This document shows positions 46,121-56,345 of a stretch of DNA of 64,000 nucleotides, one piece after another (positions within the stretch are counted from its first letter, which is position 1; every line of letters begins with the position of its first letter). The translations under genes were made by a program, and so were the position numbers. The notes beneath the pieces were generated by a model. That model searched no databases. It was not told where the DNA came from and saw only the letters and a list, made by a program, of their open reading frames with translations. This DNA is from Callaeas wilsoni (lineage: Eukaryota > Chordata > Aves > Passeriformes > Callaeidae): assembly GCA_013398955.1 (NCBI GenBank), contig VWPU01009575.1:1-64000 (forward strand), in the 5' to 3' direction.

Positions 46121-46665
46121 GCCTAGTTTAGAAATGCTGTGATAAAAGGGAGGCAGGCAGAGCTGCTCCCATTTTTAATATTGAGGCTCCGGTACCTTTA
46201 TTTATGAGAGACTATTTCATACTTGTCGGGCACTGTTTCTACTGCGCCCAAACATATCCCCAAGATGCTTTTGCATCTGGAATAAAATATTCGTCCATCA
46301 CTTGGGATCAGAACCATACTCTTTTTGATAAAAAAGACAGGCATCTGCAAGGCAGAAGGGTGAACCTCTAGCTTTAAAAATTATTCTAAAAACTGTGATA
46401 CTTCAATTAAAATAAAGAACTGGTAAAAGGTTCTCTTCCTTTTATCATGATTTTTTTCCTCTCCCTGAAAAATAGATACGGACAGTCTATAAAGCACTGC
46501 CTCCTCCAGTAAAAAACCAAACCCAAACACGTTATCCCCATTGCAAGAGGAACTTTAAATTTGATTTTATAAAAAGATTATCCAAGTGGACTTGGAAAAA
46601 AAAAAAAAACAAAATAGAGACTTTGCAGAAAAGGCACAGGAGCTCCTATAAATTCCGTGCACACA
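46121..46665. other. AT-rich intergenic DNA
   Basis: Complex AT-rich DNA with ATTTTTAATATTGAGG and CTTTATTTATGAGAG. Possible regulatory sequence. No gene seen. Confidence 0.35.
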
Positions 46666-47059
46666 CGTGGAAAAGAAAGCTCAGCTCCCGACCGGGTCGG
46701 GACGGGAGCGCGGCGGCGCCGGGGCTCCCCGGCCGCCGGTGGGTGCAGCCGCGGCCCCCAGCCCCTTCCCCCGCAAGGCACTCACCACGTCCCCTCGCTC
46801 GGCCGGGGCGGACATCTGAGGTGCGGCCCCGAGGTGCCCCGGCATTGTGCGGCGCAGATTAGCCCGCACAAAGGGCCCGCATCCCGGCTAAGTTAAAAGA
46901 AAAGCCTGCTAGCCAGCGCCGGCAACAAATTACTACTTCAGCGCTGGATTAAATGTAAAAGCCCTTCACAGAGCTGCAGATAAATCCTGTGTGCTAGAAG
47001 GAACCATAAAAGTACTTGTTCAAGAGCTACAGGCACAAGTGGAAAATTGACCCCAAAGA

Positions 47060-47082
47060 TTTTTTTTTTTTTTTTTTTTTTT
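47060..47082. repeat. poly-T tract (23 T)
   Basis: Twenty-three T in a row, without adjacent SINE-like sequence, so probably not a retrocopy tail. Confidence 0.95.
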
Positions 47083-47284
47083 AGTAGCCGAAGTTTATAA
47101 AATTTCTGCCGACGCGGGGAGAGGGTCACGGTAGCGCGGCCCCGCTCGATGCGCTCCCGGCTCTGCGGGCGCTCAGCGGAGCTGGACACGTCTGCGGCCA
47201 CCGGTGCGAGCATTCCCTGAGGTCCCAGCAAGGTCTGCCCGGCGCTTTGGGGGGCTTTTGCTTTGTGTGCCTCGTGTTCGTTCG

Positions 47285-47345
47285 ATTTGGGTTTGGTTGG
47301 GTTTTTGGTTGGGTTTTGTTTGGGGGTTTTTTTTTGTTCCCCTTT
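47285..47345 (+). repeat. G/T-rich tract with G-triplets
   Basis: The plus strand has TTTGGGTTTGGTTGGG, GGTTGGG and a GGGGG run separated by short T loops, which fits a G-quadruplex motif. Confidence 0.75.
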
Positions 47346-47730
47346 TCCCCCCCACCTTTCTTTTACCCGGCTAATGAAGCAGGATGGTTTCGCTTTCACC
47401 ACTCACACACAGAGCGCAAAAGCGCTGCTCCCGACCTTATTTCCCTTTCCCCGAGCACCAGAAGCGCAGGTCCATCCCCGCGTTCCCCCCAAGCCTGCTC
47501 AGCACCGCCGCCAGACCCCCCAGCAGTGCGGGATGCTCCGAGCGGGCTGGACGCAGCCGTCTCCCCTCGGTTCATAAAAACAGTGTCACCGGGGCACGGT
47601 TTCTCTTTGCTGCTGCGCAGCCATCGTTTTCTGCTTCTGAAGCGCCAGCCTGGCCACGGCGGCGGCTCCGCCGGCTCCCCGGGTGTGTATCTACGTGTGC
47701 CTGCACGGAGGGACGGACGGGGAGAGGAAT

Positions 47731-48250
47731 GCTGCTCCTCCCTCCCCCTCCCCGGCCTTTATCCTGGCCGCCTATTTTAATAAATAATTATAGGCAGCTA
47801 AAGGATTTGTTCATTCCAAAAGGTCTCCCCTTCACATTTCTCAGAGGTTCAGCTCAAGGAGACACCGCGATAATAAGGCTGACTCGGGATCCCTACTCCA
47901 CAATGTCATTATGAGCTACCATTTAAAATGAAAAAAATCTGTATATTATACCTAAAAGCGTTACAAGGTTACTGTCTCAGCCTGGGGAATATTTAATGCT
48001 GCTGGGAAAGCAGCGCTGCTGCTCTGAGGAGGAGGGAAAGGGGAGAAAAAACAGAAGGAGAGAAAAATCCTTTCTGAAACACAAGCCTAGGAAAGAGATG
48101 TTGGGAGCGAGCACGGAGATCATTTGCATTTCCAATGACTGGGACTAATCCTCCGCTACCACGCTTATATTTTCTTATTACTTTTCCTAATTATCTCCTT
48201 TATTTTTTTTTTTTTTCCCCGCTTGTAGCTTTCCCTCCCGTCTCTGCTCC
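47731..48250. other. intergenic, no gene seen
   Basis: AT-rich around 47,770-47,830 and 47,920-48,000, with a T13 run near 48,205-48,217. No exon. Confidence 0.35.
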
Positions 48251-48780
48251 CAGCTCCCCAGCCCGTTATTGTGTGGCTCGGGGCCGGATCGCCCGGGGCT
48301 GGTGACGGCCCCTCCGCACTGCCCAGGCCCCGCAGCCAGGAAAGCCCGGGCGCCTCACCCCGCAGCCTGGGTGACCTGCCCAGGGGCTCTGCCTCGTCAG
48401 GGTGTGCTAAGAAGCATTTTTGGGGTCAAGGAAGGGCTGTTTGTCAGGTGCCTGGGGCACGGCGCAGCAGAGAGCAGCCGCAGCAGCGCCCCATCCCTGG
48501 CACGGGCACCTCAGGAAGCAGCCAGCCCTGCCAGGCCCGGAAAGCCACCTTGGGCTGCCCTGGGACCGGCAGAGAGCGCAGAACGAACCGGCCCAAACCC
48601 CTCAGCAGAGAGACAGCCCCGGGTGGCTGTTCCCAAAAAACCCACGCTTTATGGGCACACGGGGACTCTCCGGTCAAGGGGCACGGCTCAGTCTCCAAAC
48701 CCCGCTCCAGAGGCGCTCGGCTCCGAGCCACGCGTGAGACCGGAGCTGTGCCTCACCCGCAACTCACAGCCCCTGTCTCC
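48250..48780. promoter_or_regulatory. GC/CpG-rich patch
   Basis: Two plus frames of about 175 codons overlap here and end at nearly the same place, typical of low stop density in GC-rich DNA. No domain or splice support. Confidence 0.35.
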
Positions 48781-49620
48781 GACAAGGAAATTACATGACT
48801 AAATGCCTGTTCGAGACCAGCCACTAAACTGCTCCTGCAACATTATCCTAAAATTTGTTAATAGCGGCTCTTTCACATAAATTAAGTGATAATGAAAAAA
48901 AGCCCCCCTTTGAATTTATATATATTTCAGCGGAGAATAATGTTTTATTTAAAATAGTTACAGCGCGCCTTTTGATTTAGAGTTTAAAGTAAATAATATT
49001 TGTACATCTAAAACATACTCAAGACAAATGAAAAGCCTCTAGATGCTTTTGTATGAGATGCTGAAGAGCTCTACAAACTTAAAAGCACAACCTCAATTAA
49101 GCCCATCTTCATCTGGAAAAAAAATTAGCAACTGAAAGCTGAATATATTAGATAATGCACACTTGCAGGAGAGCATTCTCTTAGCAAAAAATTCTTGATA
49201 ACCAACCTAAAGCTGGCCTTCGAGTTGCTCGATGCTAATTTTGTTTGAAACTGTTTAACTAACTCTGAATAGATATCCATATTCAACAAAGACATAATTA
49301 ATGGCAACCTTTTCTTCTGCTTAGAAGACATCATAACAAGCAGAAAAGTACAAAAAGATTTTTATAGTAACTAATTTAAGGACAAAGGGTTGACCTCTAG
49401 CATTTCATTAAATAAACGGAGCGAATGAAAGAAGAGTGACAGTATTCATCCTTGTTCAATTCAAGCAGCCAATTTCAAAATGCAAATCATAATCTGCAGA
49501 TGTTGGAGCCTGATATATTTTTTTAAAATATCATTTGTTCAATTTAAGAACATCAGACATTTGAATTTTAAATAAAAAAAAAAAAAAAATCAAAACCAAT
49601 TCCCAGCTCCAGGTTTAGGC
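48781..49620. promoter_or_regulatory. long AT-rich candidate conserved block
   Basis: About 840 bases of complex AT-rich DNA with ATAAATTAAGTGATAATG, TTTATATATATTTCAGC, GCTAATTTTG, GACATAATTAATGGC and ATGCAAATCATAATC. The last contains an octamer-type ATGCAAAT. A single weak open frame occurs. Regulatory reading is inferred. Confidence 0.45.
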
Positions 49621-50575
49621 GCAGCGTGACTGCGCGCTCGGAGCCGGGGTCTGCCAGGGCTCCCCTCCCTCCCCACCTCCCCAGCCATTCATTTTATACA
49701 TTATTCCCAAAACCTTTTAATGGAGAACTTCTGCTAAGCCGCACATTATTTCTGATTAGCACAGCCGGTCAGTGCTGCTGCCTCTCCAGCCCGAGGATGG
49801 CAGAGAGCAGCCCCGAGCTGCTGCATCCCCCCTCCCCACCCGTGGGCACCCAGCCCCCGTGGCCAGAGCCCCGTGTCCCCATCCCGAGGGGCCGAGGGCG
49901 ATGGATGCTGCCCGGATGTGCTGCCGTGCCACAGGGAGAAGTGTCCTGGCTCCGGTGCCCACGGGTGGCAGAGCCCCCGAGGCCCTGCCCGGGAGGGATG
50001 CGGTGGTGACCGGAGCACAGGTGGGGACAACAACAGCAGGTGGGCTGACTCTGAATTTGGGGGGACAAGCCCAAACCTCCAGAGCTGGGTTTTCTTCCGG
50101 GTGCCAAGGGACGAGGCGCGTTGGGAAAGGAGGAGGTTTTGGCCGGACCATGGCCGGACCATGGACGGACACGGATTTTGGCCGGACCGTGGATGATCTG
50201 CAGTCCTTCAGCAGGGCAGGAATGAAGTCTCAGTCCAGCTCAACACTCGGCACACACTTGTTCCACGGGGCTCTGGGGAAGTCAAACACGTGCCAAGGCA
50301 CACGGCTCCGACGGAGAGCCCGGGGCAGCAGCTCCGGCTTGGTGGGCATCACACGAAGTGCTGAGAACAGATCCGCGCATCAGCGGAGGGCTTCCTCCCT
50401 CATTCCCTCCAATGCCCTTTCACCTTTCTCCCCTGAAAGAAGGAAACCCAGGAGTGACCTTAAGGGACACTTTCAGTATGCCCAAGGGGGCCAAAGGATG
50501 CGTTGCCACATCCGACACGACGGCAGCACGGGTTCCTCCCTTCCCGTCTCTGCACCAGCTCCGACAGCTCTTTCC
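49621..50575. other. intergenic, no gene seen
   Basis: GC-rich with long opposing frames (49,756-50,172 minus, 49,772-50,629 plus). The plus frame runs through the telomere-like repeat and is not a gene. It contains a small GGCCGGACCATGG-type duplication at 50,137-50,192. Confidence 0.4.
50137..50192. repeat. short imperfect tandem of GGCCGGACCATGG
   Basis: TTTTGGCCGGACCATGG occurs, then GCCGGACCATGG, a shorter ACGGAC copy, and TTTTGGCCGGACCGTGG. A small local duplication cluster about 390 bases before the telomeric repeat. Confidence 0.8.
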
Positions 50576-50632
50576 AGGGTTAGGGTTAGGGTTAGGGTTG
50601 GGGTTAGGGTTAGGTTAGGGTTAGGTTAGGTT
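50576..50632 (+). repeat. interstitial telomeric repeat (TTAGGG)n
   Basis: About ten units. Three perfect GTTAGG steps are followed by one TTGGGG variant, a perfect unit, and several shortened TTAGG units before unique sequence. The G-rich strand is the plus strand. It is flanked on both sides by ordinary unique DNA, so it is internal in this assembly rather than a chromosome end. Confidence 0.95.
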
Positions 50633-52430
50633 TGCGGGGATAATCCACAGGGCCTGGCACCGCCGAGCCTGCGCGCGTGTGGGGTTTCTCCCAGGAAATG
50701 GCTTTAGGGTGTTTGGAAGGGTTCGTTGGGAAGCATGAGACTTTTTTATTAATTTTGGCTGTTGAAATACACAGAAGTTTCTGGCTTCACTGAACTGGGC
50801 CGTAGGGTACAGCGGACCAACCCTGACATCTCCTCAGCGAGCAATTCCCTTCCTTCCTTAATAAAGGGAAAAGATCCCAGGTTCCCACCACACGGCCCCT
50901 AGATACTGCTAAGTTACACTGAAGCACAGCCTCTGCAAAGGCATGTATATTAATTAAATTGCTGCTGATTAGGACCCATCAGCGACTCACAGGACGTGGA
51001 GAGGGACTGAAATGAATGCCCAGGAGCATCCCCGGGGAGAGGAGAGCAGCACCGCGCTGTGGCCTCACCCAGAGCAGAGCAGAGCCATTTCTGACAGGCC
51101 AAGTGCAGTTTTGTTCCGAGCCCTTCCCAAAGGCGAGGAGCCTGCGCCCATCCCGGCCCCGCCGGCGCTGGGCACGGGCAGGAGGAAGGGCCGGGGCCTT
51201 GCCAGGCCTCCTACACAAACAGACCCTGCAGCTGTCGCGGGGCGAAATAAATGACTTCCGGAGGTTACGGAGAATAAATGAATCCATTCAGGCACGAGTG
51301 AAGGGGACATTGTTTTCCTCCTCGGGAAAAAAAAAAAATCCCTCCCCAACAACCTATATATTAAGGTATCAATGAACAACAAATTCATTCAGTTATGACA
51401 CAGGAAATCTAAAGCAGAATGGGCTGCAAAACAAACTCGATTTATCTGCGCCACACACGCAAAAGGAAAAAAATGCCTCTTGTTGGCTGTCCTGCCAGGG
51501 CTGGGGCTGGTCTCGAGGAGCGCTCAGGATTCCAGCCACACATGGAGCGTTTTCTGCCGGTGCTTTAGCGGTGGATGCGAACTTCTGAGATTAAGATTGT
51601 TCCCTTAGGTTTATCCTCTTCAGGGACGACGTGCACACAATGCGCCTTCGGAGCGTATTTAAAGTCAGGCTGCAGATGCACATAATCGCCAATCCTTCTG
51701 CGCTGCAAACAGGAGACGTGGAGGTTCGAGGCTCTGTTAAAAGGGAGAGGAGTTACTCATTCAAAGAGAAACCAAGCCTTTCGTTTTCACCGGGGCAACC
51801 TTCACTTTTATATTAAAAAAGAAGAGGCAAAAACGGAAGTGCGGGCTCAAGGCAGGCCCTATTTCTCAGAATAAGGCAGCAGCTCTCTCCTCTCCCAGCT
51901 CTCAGCAGCCGCCCCGAGCCCACCCAGGGGACCCCATCTGCTCCACCCCACGTCTGGGCACACGCTGAGCCTCAGGGGACGCCCCTGGCCCCGAGCCTGG
52001 CGAGGACAGAGGGGCGGTGCCCTCCCTGCCCTCGGCACTGCCACGGACCCGCTTCCCTGGGCCTACTCCCCTTCGCTGTCCAGCCCTACAAACCCGAAAC
52101 CGTGGCCGAGAAACAAAGCCCATCCTTCCTCTTATTTCCAAAACATTTATGCTTAGCTGTTTCCCCCAAGTAACATTAAAAAAAAAAATCTCTTAAAAAT
52201 GAGTGTAACGGGTCAATCCTGCTATAGAAATGGAATTGGTACCCAGCTGCAAGGAGCGCTCGGCGTGCAGGGGAATAATCCAAAAGGTTTTAATTAGGGA
52301 AAGCAGCAATAAATGAAGGACTATGAGCTTGGATAAGAACACTTGAACGTAAAAATAACTGGGGAAGCCGAGATACGGTTATGCTTGGAGGGGAGCTCTC
52401 CCTCCTGCCAGGGAGCCCCAGAACAAGGCA
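50633..52430. other. intergenic, no gene seen
   Basis: Mixed DNA with AT-rich words at 50,730-50,770 and 50,940-50,970, an A12 run near 51,328-51,339, and AT-rich 52,140-52,370. No supported exon. Confidence 0.4.
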
Positions 52431-52780
52431 GGGTACGGGTTCCCCCCCAGGCCCCAGGGGCTCTCCAGGAGCAGCATCCCGGGCGCGGCGGGGCGCATTA
52501 ATGCGGAGCGCATCGCTGACCCCGTGCGCGGAGCCGGCAGCCCAGCCCTTCCGTCAGCTGGCGGCTTCCTCCGCGCCCCGGACAGCTGCACGCCTGGCTG
52601 CGGCGCCCGAGCCGCCCGTCCTGCCCGCCGCGCTCGGCCCGCCGGCTCCGGAGGGGGTCCTCGACAAAGGCAGGATGCGGCCGGGCGCGGGGGCCGGGGC
52701 CGGGCAGCGCCGTGCTCCCGGCCGCTCCTTGGGAACCAAGTCACGCTCCCGCGACAACTGCTCCTCTGTGCCTGTTTGAA
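52430..52780. promoter_or_regulatory. CpG-rich patch
   Basis: CpG-dense DNA is followed directly by an AT-rich complex stretch. Frames on both strands of 130-190 codons have no recognised domain. Possible island promoter or Polycomb-type element. Confidence 0.4.
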
Positions 52781-53165
52781 CTGTCCCTCCCAATTAGCAG
52801 TAATAAGTGACTCTGTAAAGATGAGCAAACACAGCGCATTCATTAGCCCCGGCGGCCCCCGCCCTCCCTCCTGGCAGCCCCAGGAGATCCCCAGGGCACC
52901 GCTCCGGAGGATGCCGAGCGCATCTCGCCCGGCCTCAACGAGCGCCGGCAAAAGGCAAATTAATGACGAGTCGCTCGAAGAGTTTGCCCGAAATTATTTT
53001 ATTCTGCCCAAGAATTGATTACTCCCGGCCTGGAAATATGTCCAAATCAATACGCTAAAGCTCAGGGCAAAAAAGACATGCTCTAGCCCCATTTATTTCA
53101 TCCACTTTTTTGAGGAATGGCACATAATTTACCGGGTCGGAATTGCTAAGCCTTTCCAGAGCGAG
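52781..53165. promoter_or_regulatory. candidate conserved non-coding element
   Basis: A complex block with CCAATTAGCAGTAATAAGTG, GCATTCATTAGCC, CAAATTAATGACG and CATAATTTACC, partly interrupted by GC-rich bases. TAAT/ATTA cores are dense and no gene is seen. Confidence 0.35.
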
Positions 53166-54830
53166 GACTAATGACAAGCAGCGGGAAAGCGATGCCTCCA
53201 TCCATCTCCCTCGGGCGAGACTCGAGTCCCCGCACCCGCTGGTGACGACCTTGGCGGTGGCCAAGACGCCCATGGTGACAGAATGTGCCTGAGAATGTGC
53301 CGTCCTTGCCGGGCAGACGGATATGGAGGTGAGGCGTGTGGGTCGAAGCACCCACCAAAGGAAATGACTTCAAACCTCCCCAAAAGGATGACTGGCGCCC
53401 AGGCGGCAGTCCCTGCACACCCTGCTCCTGCCTGGCCAGCTGGAACCAGGCCGGAGCAGTCCCTGGTGCAGCGGTGAGCTGAAAGCCGTGCTGAATGTGC
53501 GCAACAAACGCCGAAACTGTTTGGGCAACGTTTGTGGCCGGGCCTCGGCGCTGCAGAAAAACACCCTGCCTTGCCCAGAGCGCCTGGATTCAGCTCCCCA
53601 AAGCAAGCGGCGTGAGGGACACCGCAGGACAAGGACACGTCGCATAACCGGGGGGCTGAGCCCCGGGTCCGGAGGAGATGTCAGCACCACGTGCTGCTTT
53701 CCATAGCAGACGCTCCCCGCGCGCCTTGCGGATGACACGTGCCTGCCAACGCGCCCCATTTGCCAATCCTCTGCATGCTCCACAGGGTCCTGGATTTTCC
53801 AGGGCATTAAACCCTATCCCCCCTCAGAAAGCTCCGCGGCAGCTGTCATCCTGCTCGCGGGGGGTGGACGGGAGGGCTCCTGCTGCAGACCATCAGTGTC
53901 ACTCCCGAGCCGCTGGTGGGTGAAGGACGAGGTGGCCCCGGCGGCCCTGGGAGCTGCCAGCCCGTGCCGGGGTTTGTCACCGGGAGCAGCTACAGCGGCA
54001 CACCTGCACGGACACTCACGGGAAGGACACTGCCCACCGTGTTCCAAAACAGGAGATCTCAAACCTTTCTGCTTGCCGTGAGTCCTTCAAGCAAACATCT
54101 TTAAGTAGAATGGAGACATAAAGCAGCAGAGCACTGCAAAAATCGAAACCCAGGGTTTGCCGGCTTCCCCTCGGGCGAGCCCCTTCCCACCGGGCTGCTC
54201 CAGACATCTCTGAGGGCATCGTGTCCGCAAGCCTGGGCAGCCTTGGGCTGGAAGAGAATTCCCCTTGGCCCCATCTCACAGATGAGAGATGCCAGGGCAG
54301 GAGAGGCAGGAGAGGCAGCTCCAGGCAAGCCTTGCTGAACCCCAGCCCAGAGGCAGGGCAGGGAGAAGAGCGAGTTTGCACTCAGAGAGCCCGGCCGTGC
54401 TGTGCCCGCCCGAGCCCCTCGGCCTGAGCCCACGGAGCCTCCTTCAGCTGCGCCTGGCTCTGCTCACGGGGGATCCTTCTAGATTGGAACACTGCTGCTC
54501 CCCCCCTCAGAACGGGAACATCTGTGAAAAGGGGTCATTCATAATAAACTTGTGAGTGCCGGCTAGGAAGAAAAACACTCGGCCCGGAAAACAACACGGC
54601 CTTTATTTTTCGGCGCAGCCGCCTGAGCCCGCGGCACCCTCGTGGGTGAGGCAGGGAGGGCTGGGGGGCTTGGCTCAGCCCCCTGCACCCTCAGGCTGCA
54701 CAGCTCCCCAGGCACGGCCTTGTGCAGCGGGACGGGGACCGGCAGCGCTGAGGGACACACGGCGCGGCCGGGGCCCAATTCCTTCACCCGCCTCCCTCGC
54801 AGCCTAACAGACACAAATCCCCACGTGTGG
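53166..54830. other. intergenic, no gene seen
   Basis: GC-rich ordinary DNA with overlapping chance frames and a small AGGAGAGGC duplication near 54,298-54,322. Confidence 0.4.
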
Positions 54831-55220
54831 CAGCAAGGCAAACGAGTTTTATTACTCAATAAAATATTTGAAACAAAATAGATGGTTTTGTCAAACACTA
54901 TATCTCCTCAAATAATAATGTACCAGCTTACAAAGAAAAACAACCGACATTCATATTCTATGGCAAAGGTTTATTTCGCCTCCCAGAGGAGAGGGGAACG
55001 GGCATTTCAATTCGGAATTCAGATACTGTATGGGAATACAGTAACTATAGTTCTCAGAGGGTTTGTGCAAATGCCAGCAAAACAAACCCCCAAATCAAAT
55101 TTATTAGCTGGTGGAGATCTCTAACAATCTTACACAGTGACTGATGAAGCCGTCGGGGAATTCCTTTCAACATTAAGTGATTTAAAGCCCCTACAGAAAC
55201 TTCATTGTCTGTTCCAAGAC
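54831..55220. promoter_or_regulatory. AT-rich candidate regulatory stretch
   Basis: Complex AT-rich DNA with TTATTACTCAATAAAATATT, CAAATAATAATGTACC and CAAATTTATTAGCTGG. No supported gene. Confidence 0.3.
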
Positions 55221-55745
55221 AGAAAGAGTTCCTCGGTATCCAGTAGTGCTCCGACGGCAGCACTGGGGTGGCTGTTACTGCCAGCGTGTGTTTCCTTTCA
55301 TCTGCAAACCTTACCAGGAATCCTAACATCCCAAGTCCTGTGGACAACTACAAAGGGAGGAAGTGCAAATGAATTAAGAACTGCAGCCGGTGTCCTAAAG
55401 GGCCTGTCTGCATTTTGGGACGAGGCAAGGTCGGGACGCTCCGAGGGCGCTTCCAGAAATCCATCCGGATGTCATTCCCCACACGGATCAGCCACTGAGC
55501 GCCCGCGGTCTGCTCGGCACGGGGCAGAGCCGCAGATTTTGGACGCAGCCAGCTCCCACCAAAGCACCGGCTGCCGGAACTGGGCTGGCCGTGCCACGGC
55601 GGTGCCAAGCTGCTCTCTGGGAAAGCACCAGGATGGCAGCAGGCTCCCGCTCCGGAGGGGAGATGCCCTTCCCGAGGGTGCCTGAGGGGAGGAAAGTGAG
55701 GAGGGCACAGCATCCACACCAGGCCAGCTCCCGCAGAACCGTTTC
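55221..55745. other. intergenic, no gene seen
   Basis: GC-rich with a 182-codon plus frame and opposing minus frames. No domain recognised. Confidence 0.4.
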
Positions 55746-56345
55746 TAAAAACAAACTCAGAATTGCACAGCTCTAATTGCCAGGCTTTTGTGGCGCACGC
55801 TCATCACTGGGTGATTTGCATTTTAGCTGCTGGAATATCAGGGGGATGTTATTTAATCAATCATCGCAGCTCACAAAGTCCTAAGTGAGAGAATATTTTT
55901 TGATTGTCTCTGCTTGTGTCTAAACATCTCGCAAACCCACCAGCCAGTTCTTCATTTCAATTAGGGCAATGCTGATCGTTAGCTAACTAATAAGGACCAA
56001 TTTTCTGTCACAACTATTTCCTAATTAAATTCAAAACAGAGATTTCTAACCCAGATGGTCAGCGATGCTACAGATTTGTTTAAATTTGGTATCACAGTAA
56101 CAAACTACTAATTAGGGTTTGTAAATACACCAATTCCCTTATGACTTAGTTGTTAGTAATGCATACAACCGATTTATTAAAGCACTAATTGTGTCTGGCT
56201 TTACTTGGGCCTAACACATAATCCACTTATCACATACTGGTACCAACTCATTTTGAAGGGATTATGAATGAAATCATAAATGAGGTCTCGCATCCCTTTC
56301 CCGGTACGGTTAATAAAGGTTTGGTGTCATATTTAGATGACATGT
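55746..56345. promoter_or_regulatory. long AT-rich candidate conserved block
   Basis: About 600 bases without any open frame over 60 codons. Motif words include TTTAATCAATCATCGC, TTCAATTAGGGC, GCTAACTAATAAGG, TTCCTAATTAAATTC, CTACTAATTAGGG and GCACTAATTGTG. Non-repetitive, AT-rich, and dense in homeodomain cores and a PBX-type TCAATCA. The clearest candidate in the right half of the window. Confidence 0.5.

Larger units (their letters stand above)
46670..47730. promoter_or_regulatory. CpG-rich region in two halves
   Basis: CpG-dense parts at 46,675-46,900 and 47,090-47,720 flank a T23 run (47,060-47,082) and a G/T-rich tract (47,285-47,345). Open frames on both strands, no recognised domain, no supported exon. 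Confidence 0.4.
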
